DNA of 64,000 nt from Streptomyces echinoruber (GTDB lineage: Bacteria > Actinomycetota > Actinomycetes > Streptomycetales > Streptomycetaceae), in assembly GCF_014651135.1 (NCBI RefSeq), contig NZ_BMWH01000013.1, positions 96,999 to 160,998 of the forward strand. The letters are read 5' to 3'. Shown in pieces: positions 8,937-17,654 of this stretch (the stretch's first letter is position 1; each line of letters opens with the position of its first letter). The position numbers and the translations under genes are program-made. The notes beneath the pieces are model-generated. The model saw nothing but the letters and a program-made list of their open reading frames with translations. It made no database searches and was not told the origin of the DNA.

Positions 8937-9351
8937 CGCTCCGTCACATCCCGTCACGCCCCGCCACGCCTCGTCCCGGAATCGGACCGGACGAAGACGG
9001 CCGGGGTGGTGGGCCGGTGCTCCACGGCACCGGCCCACCACCCCGGCCGTCACTCTTTCCGGTGAGATGCTCTCGCACGCCCGTACGTCGTCACGGTGTG
9101 TGTTCGAACGGATGCCCACCGTGCAAAGAGAGCGAGCGTACTCCGCTCCCCGGGGCGTTTTCAGGTGCTTGCCGAATATGACACGGCGTTGATCCGCTCG
9201 GACTAAGCTCGCCCGCAGCGCACCGAGTTGAGGCGAATTCGTGCGCTTGTTCCCCCATGTGCGGAAAGTCCTGGCGGTTCTCTACAGTGCCATCACGTTT
9301 CCCCCCAGCAAGCTCCCCCGACCCGCAGCCGATTTGTCTCAGAGGGCTTTC
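8937..9351. other. intergenic region between helY and the conservon
   Basis: 415 bases without a supported gene. It holds the hairpin at 8996-9051 and, beyond it, a relatively AT-rich stretch (9170-9350) that must contain the conservon promoter. A TAAGCT near 9204 is a possible -10 element, but no well-spaced -35 partner is obvious. AGAGGG before ATG 9352 is the ribosome binding site of cvnA. Confidence 0.5.
8996..9051 (+). terminator. long perfect terminator hairpin after helY
   Basis: A perfect 24-bp stem: 8996-9019 pairs with 9028-9051 around an 8-base loop, followed by ACTCTTTCC. It stands 60 bases after the helY stop. GC-rich hairpins with a weak T tract are the usual Streptomyces form. 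It separates the tat-helY group from the conservon. Confidence 0.85.
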
Positions 9352-10980
9352 ATGGTGAGTGTCCAGTCGCCGCCCCGTGGCCGCGAACTTCCCTATCTGC
9401 GCGTGCTGTTGCTGCTGGCCGTGGTCATGGCCGCGGTGACCGGGGCCGCCGTCGCCGCCGTGCCGCAGCCGGCCCGGGCCGCCGTCGGCTGGTGCGGTGC
9501 CGTCGCGACCGCCCTGGTGGTCGCCGTGGCCGCCGAGGCGGCGCGCCGCGGCCGCCTCCTGCGCGACCTGCGTGCCGAGCACGCCCGGCGGACCGCCTCC
9601 CTCGAGCAGCGGCTCGCCTCCCACGACGAGGTGATCGTCCGCCTCGGGGCCGAACTCCTGCCCGTCGGCGTGCTCCGCGTCCGCGGCGGCGAGTCCCCCG
9701 ACGAGGTGATCCGCCGCGTCGTCGACCCCGACCCGTACTGGCGTCAACTCTCCGAGGCCCAGCGCGAGTTCCTGCGCGCGGTGCTCCGGCTCGTGGAGGA
9801 CGAGAGTGCCCTGCGCGACTCCGCGCAGCGCTCCTTCGTCAACGTCGCCCGGCGCATCCAGGCGATCGTGCACCAGCAGGCCAAGGAACTCAGGGAGATG
9901 GAGGAGGACCACGGCCGCAACCCCGAGGTCTTCGACGACCTGCTGCGCATCGACCACGGCAACGCGCTGATCGGCCGTCTCGTCGACACCGTCGCCGTGC
10001 TCGGCGGCGGCCGCCCCGGCCGCCAGTGGCCGCTGCCGGTACCGCTCTACAGCGTGCTGCGCGGCGCCATGTCCCGCATCCTGGAGTACCCGCGGATCAA
10101 GCTGGACTCCATCGCCAAGGTCAACATCCGCGGCATCTCCGTCGAACCGGTCATCCAGGCCTGCGCCGAACTCCTCGACAACGCCACCCGCTACTCGCCG
10201 CCCACCAGCAAGGTGCACGTGACCGCGGTGGAGGTGCAGACCGGCATCGCCATCGAGATCGAGGACGCCGGCACCGGCCTGAGCCAGGAGGACCGCGTCC
10301 TCGTCGACACGATGCTGGTCCGCGCCCGGGCCGGCGCCGACCTGCAGGAGCTCGGCTCCAACCCGCGCCTGGGCCTGGCCGTCGTCGGCCGCCTGTGCGC
10401 GGCGCACAACATGCAGGTCGCGCTGCGGGACTCCGCCTACGGCGGCGTGCGCGCCGTCCTCGTCATCCCCAGCGAGATGATCACCTCCGAGCCCGGCGTC
10501 GGACTCGCCCACGGTGTCGGCGTCACCGCCGTCCCCGAGGTCGACACCGACGGGGTCGAGGGCCCCAAGCGCCGCCCCAAGCGGCGCCGGCCCACCAGCC
10601 CGCGCATCCCCGACTCCCCGCCGCCGCTCGCGGACGGAACCTCCGACGTCCCCGAGATCACCGAGTGGACCGCGGGCGGCCTGCCGCAGCGCCGCAGCCG
10701 GGTCAGGACGCCGCTGAGCCAGCGGCTCGCCCAGCAGGCCGCCATCGAGCGGGAGGAGCGCGAGAAGGGCTACTCCGTCTGGTCCACGCCCAAGCCGGAG
10801 CCCGAGGAGCCCGAGGAGTCCGAGAAGAAGGACGACACCCCGCCCGGGGCGTGGGTCGGCGCGTTCTTCGAGGGACTGAAGGACTACCCCGACATCACCC
10901 AGGCAGCCACCCCCACCCCCACTGCCGAGCCGACCGAGCCGGTCCGCGACGGCGCCGACGACGAGAGGGACCCCACGTGA
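9352..10980 (+). CDS. cvnA9: CvnA9/RarA-type sensor-like membrane histidine kinase
   Basis: 542 residues from ATG 9352, preceded by AGAGGG. Two membrane helices lie at about residues 15-37 and 42-60, followed by a cytosolic part with the HATPase domain (ELLDNATRYSPP N box, then EDAGTGLS and the LGLAVVGRL motif). A clear phosphoacceptor H box is not evident, typical of conservon CvnA proteins. The last 180 residues are basic, Pro-rich and disordered. CvnA-D assemble at the membrane in a manner likened to eukaryotic G-protein signalling; in S. coelicolor the rar/cvn9 genes repress aerial growth. GTG 9241 upstream would add 37 residues. Stop overlaps cvnB9 (GTGA). Confidence 0.9.
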   Translation: MVSVQSPPRGRELPYLRVLLLLAVVMAAVTGAAVAAVPQPARAAVGWCGAVATALVVAVAAEAARRGRLLRDLRAEHARRTASLEQRLASHDEVIVRLGAELLPVGVLRVRGGESPDEVIRRVVDPDPYWRQLSEAQREFLRAVLRLVEDESALRDSAQRSFVNVARRIQAIVHQQAKELREMEEDHGRNPEVFDDLLRIDHGNALIGRLVDTVAVLGGGRPGRQWPLPVPLYSVLRGAMSRILEYPRIKLDSIAKVNIRGISVEPVIQACAELLDNATRYSPPTSKVHVTAVEVQTGIAIEIEDAGTGLSQEDRVLVDTMLVRARAGADLQELGSNPRLGLAVVGRLCAAHNMQVALRDSAYGGVRAVLVIPSEMITSEPGVGLAHGVGVTAVPEVDTDGVEGPKRRPKRRRPTSPRIPDSPPPLADGTSDVPEITEWTAGGLPQRRSRVRTPLSQRLAQQAAIEREEREKGYSVWSTPKPEPEEPEESEKKDDTPPGAWVGAFFEGLKDYPDITQAATPTPTAEPTEPVRDGADDERDPT

Positions 10981-11384
10981 TCAAGCAGCGAGGCAACATC
11001 GACTGGATGCTGCGGCACCTCCCCGACGAGGTACCGGGCATCCACATGATCGTCGTGCTGTCCGCCGACGGACTGCGCATCGCCCAGTGGGGCGACGACC
11101 CCGACGCCGCCGACCGGGTCGCCGCCGCCTGCGCCGGGCTGCAGAGCCTGGCCACCGCCGTCGCCGAGGAGATCCCCCACAGCGACGGCGAGATGAAGAT
11201 GACCCTCATCGAGGTCAAGAACGGCTACTTCTACCTCATGTCGGCCGGCCCCAACGCCTACCTCGCGGTGCTCTCCGACATCCGCTGCGAACCCGGCCGG
11301 ATGAGCCACCAGATGGCCGACCTGGTCCGCCGGCTCGGCTCCCACCTGACGAGTCCGCCCCGGCGGAACGGGCAGGCCGTATGA
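10977..11384 (+). CDS. cvnB9: CvnB9/RarB, roadblock/LC7 protein
   Basis: 135-residue roadblock/LC7-family protein, typical second member of a conservon. Sequence landmarks are NIDWMLRHLPDEVPGI, VVLSADGLRIAQ and a beta hairpin NGYFYLMSAG. Roadblock proteins regulate small GTPases, consistent with a GTPase two genes downstream. GTG 10977 overlaps the cvnA9 stop by three bases, and its own stop overlaps the next ATG, so the genes are translationally coupled. Confidence 0.93.
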   Translation: MIKQRGNIDWMLRHLPDEVPGIHMIVVLSADGLRIAQWGDDPDAADRVAAACAGLQSLATAVAEEIPHSDGEMKMTLIEVKNGYFYLMSAGPNAYLAVLSDIRCEPGRMSHQMADLVRRLGSHLTSPPRRNGQAV

Positions 11385-11806
11385 ACCCTCCGGTCCCGCC
11401 CCAGCGACGGCGGCGCCCTGCGACCCGTCATCAGCCGCCGTCCCCCCTCGCGCCGGCGCAGGGAGAGGCGGAGGGCGACGGCAAGATCCCCGAACGGCTG
11501 TACGTGGTCGCCGACTCCGACGGCGGCGACCGCGCCGTACTGGACCTGGTGACGTTGATCGTGGCGTGCGCCGAGCCGCCGCCCTCGTCGACGCCGGAGC
11601 AGACGGCCGTGCTCCGGATGTGCAGGAGCCCCCTGTCGGTGGCCGAACTGTCGGCCTACCTCGGCCTGCCCTTCGGCGTGGTGACGGTGCTGCTCACCGA
11701 CATGCTGGCGGCCGGGCTGGTGCAGGCGCGCGCCCCCATCGTCCGCCAGGCGCTCCCCGACCGTTCCCTCCTCGAAGCGGTGATGCATGGACTACAACGG
11801 CTCTGA
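11381..11806 (+). CDS. cvnC9: CvnC9/RarC, DUF742 protein
   Basis: 141-residue DUF742 protein, third gene of the conservon. The N-terminal 40 residues are Pro/Arg-rich and disordered; the folded part runs from IPERLYVVAD to the end and contains a winged-helix-like segment (CRSPLSVAELSAYLGLPFGVVTVLLTDML). The ATG overlaps the cvnB9 stop as ATGA. It is thought to be a partner of CvnB and CvnD, and the biochemical role of DUF742 is not established. Confidence 0.92.
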   Translation: MNPPVPPQRRRRPATRHQPPSPLAPAQGEAEGDGKIPERLYVVADSDGGDRAVLDLVTLIVACAEPPPSSTPEQTAVLRMCRSPLSVAELSAYLGLPFGVVTVLLTDMLAAGLVQARAPIVRQALPDRSLLEAVMHGLQRL

Positions 11807-12407
11807 CACCGTCCCCGGCCCACGGGCCGAGGACCATCTCCCGCACACGGCCCAGGCCGCGGCGAAGATCGTGATCGTGGGCGGGTTCGGGGTCGGGAAG
11901 ACGACGATGGTCGGCTCGGTGAGCGAGATCAAGCCGCTCACCACCGAGGAGACCATGACCCAGGCGGGCATCGGCGTCGACGACGACTTCGGCTCGCCCT
12001 CCAAGACGGCCACCACCGTGGCCATGGACTTCGGCCGCATCCGGATCAGCGACGAACTGGTGCTGTACCTGTTCGGCACGCCCGGCCAGGAGCGTTTCTG
12101 GTTCCTGTGGAACCGCCTGTTCGAGGGCGCCCTCGGCGCGGTGGTGCTGCTCGACACCCGCCGTATCGAGGTCAGTTACGACGTGATGGGGCGGCTGGAG
12201 GAACGCGGAGTGCCGTTCGTGGTCGCCGTCAACACCTTCCCGGACGCACCCCGCTACCCCATGGCCGAGCTGCGGCAGGCCCTCGACCTGACCCCCGACA
12301 TCCCCATCCTGGAGTGCGACGCGCGCCGCCGCGCCTCCAGCCGCGACGTCCTGCTGACCCTGGTGCGCTTCCTGCACGCGCTGCACCTGACCGGGGCGCT
12401 CACCTGA
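11787..12407 (+). CDS. cvnD9: CvnD9/RarD, small GTPase-like ATP/GTP-binding protein
   Basis: 206-residue small GTPase of the conservon type. P-loop GGFGVGKT is at 32-39, the G3-like motif FGTPGQERFW follows at about residue 95, and NTF occupies the G4 site. It overlaps cvnC9 by 20 bases. It would cycle between nucleotide states on the membrane complex with CvnA-C. The usual NKxD recognition motif is not clear, as reported generally for this group. The P450 gene begins 78 bases downstream. Confidence 0.93.
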   Translation: MDYNGSDTVPGPRAEDHLPHTAQAAAKIVIVGGFGVGKTTMVGSVSEIKPLTTEETMTQAGIGVDDDFGSPSKTATTVAMDFGRIRISDELVLYLFGTPGQERFWFLWNRLFEGALGAVVLLDTRRIEVSYDVMGRLEERGVPFVVAVNTFPDAPRYPMAELRQALDLTPDIPILECDARRRASSRDVLLTLVRFLHALHLTGALT

Positions 12408-12485
12408 TCACCCGGCCCCGGCCCGGGACCCCGTGTCCCGGCGCACGCCCCACCCGGATGGACCCCATGTTTCGGAGCGACCACT

Positions 12486-14039
12486 GTGACGCCTGAATAC
12501 CACTCCCCGACGGGCACCGACGACCCCGTCCTCGCTCCGCCGCCCGGCTGCCCCGCGCACGGCCTCGGCCCCGGGGGGCGGTACCGGCTGCACGAGGCGG
12601 AGGACCTGGCCGCGCTGTACGAGCGGCTGCGCGCCGAGCACGGACCCGTCGCGCCCGTGCTGATCCACGACGACCTGCCGCTGTGGGTGGTCCTGGGTCA
12701 CGCCGAGAACATGCACATGGTGCGCACGCCCTCGCAGTTCACCCGGGACAGCCGGGTCTGGACCCCGCTGCGCGAGGGCCTGGTCAGACCCGACCACCCC
12801 CTCCTGCCGCACATCGCCTGGCAGCCCATCTGCTCGCACGCCGAGGGCGACGAGCACAAGCGGCTGCGCGGCGCCGTCACCGCCGCCATCTCCACCATCG
12901 AGTTCCGCACGCTGCGCCGGCACGTCAACCGGCACACCCACCGGCTCGTCAACGCGTTCTGCGAGGAGGGGGAGGCCGACCTCGTCGGCCAGTTCTCCGA
13001 CCACCTGCCGATGGCGGTGATCTGCGAGATCCTCGGCATGCCCGAGGAGTACGACGACCGGTTCGTGCGGGCCGCCCGCGACAGCCTCAAGGGCACCGAG
13101 ACGGCGATCGCCAGCCACGCCCACATCATGGACGCCCTCGGCCGGCTCACCGCCCGCCGCCGGGCCCGGCCCGCCGACGACTTCGCCAGCCACCTCGTCA
13201 ACCACCCGGCGCGGCTGACCGACGACGAGGTGCGCGAGCACCTGCGGCTGGTGCTGTTCGCCGCCTACGAGGCCACCGCCAACCTCCTCGCCAACGTGCT
13301 GCGGATGGTGCTCACCGAGCCCGGCTTCATGGCGCAGCTCAGCGGCGGGCAGATGACGGTGCCGGAGGCGGTGGAGCAGTCGCTGTGGAACGAACCGCCG
13401 TTCAGTACCATCCTCGGCTACTTCGCCAAGCAGGAGACCGAGTTGGGCGGGCGGCGCATCCGCAAGGGCGACGGGCTGCTGTTCGCGCCGGCCGCCGGCA
13501 ACGTCGACCCGCGCATCCGGCCCGACCTGTCCGCCGGCATGATGGGCAACCGCTCCCACCTCGCCTTCGGCGGCGGCCCCCACGAGTGCCCGGGCCAGGA
13601 CATCGGCCGCGCCATCGCCGACATCGGCGTCGACGCGCTGCTCATGCGGCTGCCGGACGTGCAACTCGCCTGCGGGGAGGACGAGTTGCGCTGGACGGCG
13701 TCCATCGCCTCGCGCCACCTGGTGGAGCTGCCGGTGGTGTTCAGCCCGACCGCCCAGCAGGAGGTCTCCGCCCTCCCCGGCCCGCCGGCCGTCCCCATGC
13801 CCCGCCCGCCCGTGCCGGCACCGGTCACCGCGTCGGCACCGGTCACCGCGTCAGCACCGGTCACCGCGTCGGCGCCGAAACCCGCGGCCGCCGAGTCCGC
13901 ATCGGCTCCGGCGCCAACTCCGGCTCCGGCACCGGCGTCAGTCCCGGGCCCGGCTCCGGCCCCGGCACCGGCGCCGGCGCCGCGGACGCGTCCGCAGGGC
14001 CTGCTGCGGCGGCTCCTGCGGTGGTGGCAGGGGGAGTGA
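12486..14039 (+). CDS. rarE: CYP157-type cytochrome P450 without the EXXR motif
   Basis: 517-residue P450 placed directly after cvnA-D, the position of rarE in S. coelicolor. The haem-binding loop FGGGPHECPG is intact, with Cys368. The K-helix that should read ExxR instead reads EQSLW at 297-301, exactly the replacement published for CYP157C1 of S. coelicolor; the same residue number supports orthology. The I-helix region (VLFAAYEATANL) lacks the classical acid-Thr pair. Residues from about 420 form a Pro/Ala/Val-rich tail with three 18-base repeats, ending in a basic Trp segment (LLRRLLRWWQGE). Such P450s may not be ordinary monooxygenases. Function in the conservon is unknown. Confidence 0.9.
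   Translation: MTPEYHSPTGTDDPVLAPPPGCPAHGLGPGGRYRLHEAEDLAALYERLRAEHGPVAPVLIHDDLPLWVVLGHAENMHMVRTPSQFTRDSRVWTPLREGLVRPDHPLLPHIAWQPICSHAEGDEHKRLRGAVTAAISTIEFRTLRRHVNRHTHRLVNAFCEEGEADLVGQFSDHLPMAVICEILGMPEEYDDRFVRAARDSLKGTETAIASHAHIMDALGRLTARRRARPADDFASHLVNHPARLTDDEVREHLRLVLFAAYEATANLLANVLRMVLTEPGFMAQLSGGQMTVPEAVEQSLWNEPPFSTILGYFAKQETELGGRRIRKGDGLLFAPAAGNVDPRIRPDLSAGMMGNRSHLAFGGGPHECPGQDIGRAIADIGVDALLMRLPDVQLACGEDELRWTASIASRHLVELPVVFSPTAQQEVSALPGPPAVPMPRPPVPAPVTASAPVTASAPVTASAPKPAAAESASAPAPTPAPAPASVPGPAPAPAPAPAPRTRPQGLLRRLLRWWQGE
13818..13871 (+). repeat. 18-bp tandem repeat inside the P450 tail
   Basis: Three near-identical copies of an 18-base unit (starting GCACCGGTCACC) encode APVTAS three times. 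A longer Pro/Ala-rich run follows to about 13985. Copy-number change would alter tail length in frame. Confidence 0.85.
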
Positions 14040-14311
14040 CGGCGGCCGCGGGCCCGGGCCACTGGAACCCCCGCCGGGAAGGAACGGTGGAGGCGGTGGC
14101 ATCCGGCGGTGCGCGGGGAACGCGGGTCACGCGGCCGGGAGCGGGCGAAGGCCTCGAGCCCGAAGGGGCTGCGGCTCTCGGGGGCATGAGGTGAGCGCCG
14201 GGCGCGGCCGGGCCGGGTGACGGCCGCGAGCCGGGCGGACCGCGGCCGTCGGGCGCGGGGTGACCGGCCGGGCCCGTGCCGGCGGCCCCGCCGGTGCGGT
14301 GCGCCCCCGGC

Positions 14312-15262
14312 TCAGCCCCGGCCCCACTCCTCGGGCGACGTCCACGCCGCCAGCGTCCGCGGGCTGCGGAAGCGGTGCCGCGCCCCGGTCACCGGGTCGG
14401 TGAACTCCAGTTCCCGCGCCAGCAGTTGGAGCGGGCGCCGGAAGTCGTCGGGCGGGCCGGGAGCGGTCACCTCCGGATAGAGCGGGTCGCCGAGGATGGG
14501 CACGCCCAGGGCGTTCATGTGGACCCGGAGCTGGTGGGTCTGGCCGGTGCCGGGAACCAGGCGGTAGCGCGCGAGCCCGTCCGCGCGGTGCTCGATCAGC
14601 TCGACGCGGCTGACCGCGTTCGGCTCGCCCGGGACCTCGCGGGCGGTGAGCACCCCGCGCTCCTTCACGATGCGGCTGCGCACGGTCGCGGGCAGGGCGA
14701 GGCCCGGGTCGTACGGCGCGACGGCCTCGTACTCCTTGCGGACCCTCCGGTCGCGGAAGAGCGTCTGGTACGCGCCGCGCTCCTCGGGCCGCACGGTGAA
14801 CAGCACCAGGCCGGCGGTGAGCCGGTCCAGGCGGTGGGCGGCGGTCAGGGCGGGCAGGCCCAGCTCCCGGCGCAGCCGCGCCAGCGCCGTCTCGGCGACG
14901 TGACGGCCGCGCGGGGTGGTGGCGAGGAAGTGCGGCTTGTCGGCGACCACGATGTGCTCGTCGCGGTACACCACCTCCACCGGGAACGGCACCTCCACCT
15001 CCTCGGGCAGCTCCCGGTGGAACCACACGTACAGCCCCGGCACGTACGCCGCGTCCGGCGCCACCGGCCGCCCGTCGGCGCCCACCACCAGCCCCGCCTC
15101 GAACATGCCGTCCACCACGCCCGGCCCCGCCGCGAGCCGTTCCACCAGGTGCTCCCGCACGGTGGCCCACGGCCCGCCGGCCGGCAGCCGCACCCGCACC
15201 GGGTCCACGCCGCGACGCTGGGGGAGGGGAGCGGGCGGGGGCGGGGTCCTGCGTCTCATCAC
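14312..15262 (-). CDS. RluA-family 23S rRNA/tRNA pseudouridine synthase
   Basis: 316 residues. The catalytic Asp sits in the family motif AAHRLDRLTAGL, preceded by VVYRDEHIVVADKPHFLATTPRG and followed by GRTHQLR-like TGQTHQLRVHMNALG and LGDPLYP. These identify an RluA-type enzyme that isomerises uridine in structured RNA. The N-terminal 30 residues are Pro/Arg-rich and may be read from the second Met (15259). It converges on the P450 gene; the 272 bases between the two stops hold no recognised gene. Which RNA site is modified cannot be read from sequence. Confidence 0.92.
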   Translation of the reverse strand: MMRRRTPPPPAPLPQRRGVDPVRVRLPAGGPWATVREHLVERLAAGPGVVDGMFEAGLVVGADGRPVAPDAAYVPGLYVWFHRELPEEVEVPFPVEVVYRDEHIVVADKPHFLATTPRGRHVAETALARLRRELGLPALTAAHRLDRLTAGLVLFTVRPEERGAYQTLFRDRRVRKEYEAVAPYDPGLALPATVRSRIVKERGVLTAREVPGEPNAVSRVELIEHRADGLARYRLVPGTGQTHQLRVHMNALGVPILGDPLYPEVTAPGPPDDFRRPLQLLARELEFTDPVTGARHRFRSPRTLAAWTSPEEWGRG

Positions 15263-15670
15263 CGCCCAGGGTACGGACCGCGGGCAGCGGACTTCCGGCC
15301 GGCCGGGACCGTCCGGCCGCCGCGCGCCCGCGCCGAGGACGGGGCGGCCGCCCTGCCCGGCCCGCCGGGCGCGCTGGAACGTGCCGTGCCGGGCGCGCCG
15401 GAACGCGCCGGGCCGTCGTCGCCGCCACGGCCGTCGCCCGCCCCTTCGCGACGGCGTCCGCCTCCGCCGCGCGGGCCGCCGTCGCGCCGAGGCCGCGGCG
15501 GAGCCCCGGCGCCCGCGCGCTCGCGGGAGGTGCCCGAGGTGCGCCGCCGTCGCCCGGACCCGGTGGACGGCCCGGCGGCGGCCGACGGTGTGCGCGCGGC
15601 AGCCCGCGGGCGGCCGTCCCGCCGCGCCGCGCGCGTGCCCACGGCGCCGCGCGCGGCCCCACGCCCGTGC
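15263..15670. other. gene-poor, extremely GC-rich intergenic stretch
   Basis: 408 bases between two minus-strand genes. Translations in all frames are Arg/Pro/Ala/Gly low complexity without motifs or a ribosome binding site. Nothing is supported here apart from presumed upstream sequence for the pseudouridine synthase gene. Confidence 0.5.
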
Positions 15671-16513
15671 CTACGCCGCCGAGGCGCCCTCCTGCTCGGC
15701 CTCCACGCGCGCGTTCCACTCCCGCTTCGAGGCCTGCCAGCCGTCCTCGTCGTGGCCGACGCGCCAGTAACCGGAGATGGACAGGTCCTCCCGCGGGACG
15801 CGGTGCTCGACCCGCAGCAGGCGGCGCACCTCCTTCACCCAGCCGGCCTCGCCGTGCACGAAGGCATGCACGCGGCCCGCGGGGAAGGCCAGGCCGCGGA
15901 CGGCGTCGACGAGCCGCTCCCCGACGGGCCGGTCGCCGCGGTGCAGCCAGGTGACCTCCACGTCGGAGTCGATCTTCTGCTCCTCCTCGGGCCCGGCCAC
16001 CTCGACGAACGCGTGGGCCACCGCGCCGCGGGGCAGCGCCTCCAGGGCGGCCGCGATCGCGGGCAGCGCGCTCTCGTCACCGGCCAGCAGGTGCCAGTCG
16101 GCGGTCGCGTCGGGACGGTAGGCGCCGCCGGGGCCGAAGAAGCGGACGGTGTCGCCCGGCCGGGCGCGCAGCGCCCACGGACCGGCCAGCCCCTCGTCGC
16201 CGTGGATGACGAAGTCCACGGTCAGCTCCCGGTGTTCGGGGTCCCAGGAGCGCACGGTGTACGTCCGGGTCACCGGCCACTGCTCGCGCGGGAACTCGGC
16301 GCGGACGCGCTCCAGGTCGAACGGTTCCGGGTAGGTCACGCCCTCGGCCGGGAACAGCAGCTTCACGTAGTGGTCGGTGCAGGTGCCCGCCGAAAACCCG
16401 GCCAGGCCGGCGCCGCCGAGCACCACGCGCTGCATGTGCGGGGTGAGCCGTTCGGTGCGGACGACCTGGGCGGAGTACAGTTTCCGCGGCTTGCGTCCCG
16501 GGCGTTCTGCCAT
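15671..16513 (-). CDS. siderophore-interacting FAD-binding protein (ferri-siderophore reductase-like)
   Basis: 280-residue flavoprotein of the siderophore-interacting family. The FAD-binding motif RTYTVRSWD is present, then VDFVIHGDEGLAGPWA, and the C-terminal NAD(P)H domain (LAGDESALPAIAAALEALP) ends in SGYWRVGHDEDGW. It releases iron from imported ferric siderophores by reduction in the cytosol. ATG 16513 is chosen over ATG 16531 because GGGAGG lies 5 bases ahead of it in the message. A palindrome like an IdeR/DmdR iron box starts 22 bases upstream, so iron repression is expected. It stands alone, not next to a siderophore cluster. Confidence 0.93.
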   Translation of the reverse strand: MAERPGRKPRKLYSAQVVRTERLTPHMQRVVLGGAGLAGFSAGTCTDHYVKLLFPAEGVTYPEPFDLERVRAEFPREQWPVTRTYTVRSWDPEHRELTVDFVIHGDEGLAGPWALRARPGDTVRFFGPGGAYRPDATADWHLLAGDESALPAIAAALEALPRGAVAHAFVEVAGPEEEQKIDSDVEVTWLHRGDRPVGERLVDAVRGLAFPAGRVHAFVHGEAGWVKEVRRLLRVEHRVPREDLSISGYWRVGHDEDGWQASKREWNARVEAEQEGASAA

Positions 16514-16532
16514 CACGGCCTCCCTGCTCATG

Positions 16533-16550
16533 ACTTAGGTATGCCTAAGT
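16533..16550 (-). promoter_or_regulatory. IdeR/DmdR-like iron box
   Basis: Perfect outer arms ACTTAGG and CCTAAGT flank four bases. On the coding strand the core reads TTAGGCATACCTAA, 12 of 14 positions matching the right-hand core of the known box TTAGGTTAGGCTAACCTAA. It is 20-37 bases upstream of the siderophore-interacting protein start, a suitable operator position. Binding is inferred. Confidence 0.75.
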
Positions 16551-16721
16551 TATCAGTTCCCGTCGTCCGGCACCCGGGCCACGGGAGCTCCACGCGCACC
16601 CGTTCGCGAAGCCTTCGGCCACGCACCGCCGGCCACCGGCCACGTGCCGTCGGCCACCAGTCACCGGCCGCGGGCCGACGGCAACCGCGGTGCCGCCCGT
16701 GCCGCGTCGCCGCGCCCGCGC

Positions 16722-17654
16722 TCACCCGCCCAGCGTCGCCAGCAGCCGCCGCAGCGACCCGCCCAGTCCCCAGCGCTCCGTGAGCGCCTCCAGCGCCGCC
16801 GGATCGCGCGGGGCGCGCGGCAGCGCCGTGTCGACGTCCGGCAGGGGGACGTCCCCGGCGACCCGTACCACCTTCGGCGCCACCGCCAGGTACGGCCGCG
16901 CCTCGGTCAGCCGCCTGCGCTGCGCCGGGGTGAGCTTGGACCCCGGGTCGTCGACGGCCGCCAGGACGCCGGCCAGGTCGCCGAACTCGGCCAGCAGCCG
17001 CGCCGCCGTCTTCTCCCCGATGCCCGGCACGCCCGGCAGCCCGTCGCTCGGGTCGCCGCGCAGCAGCGCCAGATCCGCGTACCCCGGCCCGTCCACCCCA
17101 TACTTCTCGCGCAGTGCCGCCTCGTCGACGAACCGCAGCGTGCCGACGCCTTTGACCGGGTACAGCACCCGCACCCGGCGCGCGTCGTCCACGAGCTGGA
17201 ACAGGTCGCGGTCGCCGGTGACGATGTCCACCGGGCCCGCCGCCCGCGCGGTGAACGTGCCGATCACGTCGTCGGCCTCGTAGCCCGCGACGCCCACGCG
17301 CGCGATGCCGACCGCGTCCAGGACCTCCTCGATGACCGGGATCTGCGGGGCGAGGGTGTCGGGCACCACCTCGGTGTCGGGCGCCGCCCCGCGCTCCTCG
17401 GCGACCCGGTGCGCCTTGTAGGACGGGATCAGCTCGACGCGCCACCGCGGCCGCCAGTCGGCGTCCATGCACGCCACCAGATGCGTCGGGGCGTGGTCCT
17501 TGACGAGCCGGTCGATGAAGTCGAGCAGCCCGCGCACGGCGTTCACCGGCGTGCCGTCCGGGGCCTTCACGGACTCCGGGACGCCGAAGTGGGCGCGGAA
17601 GTAGAGCGAGGGGGTGTCGAGGAGCATCAGTGGTCCGGTCACGTCCCGCATCAT
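16722..17654 (-). CDS. 5'-3' exonuclease (PolA N-terminal/flap nuclease-like)
   Basis: 310 residues resembling the separate 5'-3' exonuclease of actinobacteria, without the polymerase domain. Metal-binding acidic motifs are seen: LLDTPSLYFRAHF at the N-terminus, YEADDVIGTFT, VTGDRDLFQLVDD, and the helix-hairpin-helix DPSDGLPGVPGIGEKTAARLL. It would remove 5' flaps or RNA primers. Start is uncertain among ATG 17654, ATG 17651 and GTG 17666, none with a strong ribosome site. It is divergent from the XRE regulator, 381 bases away. Confidence 0.9.
   Translation of the reverse strand: MMRDVTGPLMLLDTPSLYFRAHFGVPESVKAPDGTPVNAVRGLLDFIDRLVKDHAPTHLVACMDADWRPRWRVELIPSYKAHRVAEERGAAPDTEVVPDTLAPQIPVIEEVLDAVGIARVGVAGYEADDVIGTFTARAAGPVDIVTGDRDLFQLVDDARRVRVLYPVKGVGTLRFVDEAALREKYGVDGPGYADLALLRGDPSDGLPGVPGIGEKTAARLLAEFGDLAGVLAAVDDPGSKLTPAQRRRLTEARPYLAVAPKVVRVAGDVPLPDVDTALPRAPRDPAALEALTERWGLGGSLRRLLATLGG

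Noticed and set aside
6144..9119. 991-residue minus-strand open frame over helY
   Set aside because: No domain or ribosome site; a consequence of few stop codons opposite a GC-rich helicase gene.
9228..10976. Long plus-strand frame preceding cvnB9
   Set aside because: Only the 3' part after GTG 10977 is real; the earlier part is out of frame with cvnA9 and Arg/Pro rich.
12486..14039. Frameshift or pseudogene explanation for the missing EXXR
   Set aside because: The frame is intact, the haem loop is conserved and EQSLW is the known family state.
15259..15642. 127-residue minus-strand frame between the pseudouridine synthase and the siderophore-interacting protein
   Set aside because: Almost wholly Arg/Gly/Ala/Pro, no ribosome site, no homologous pattern.
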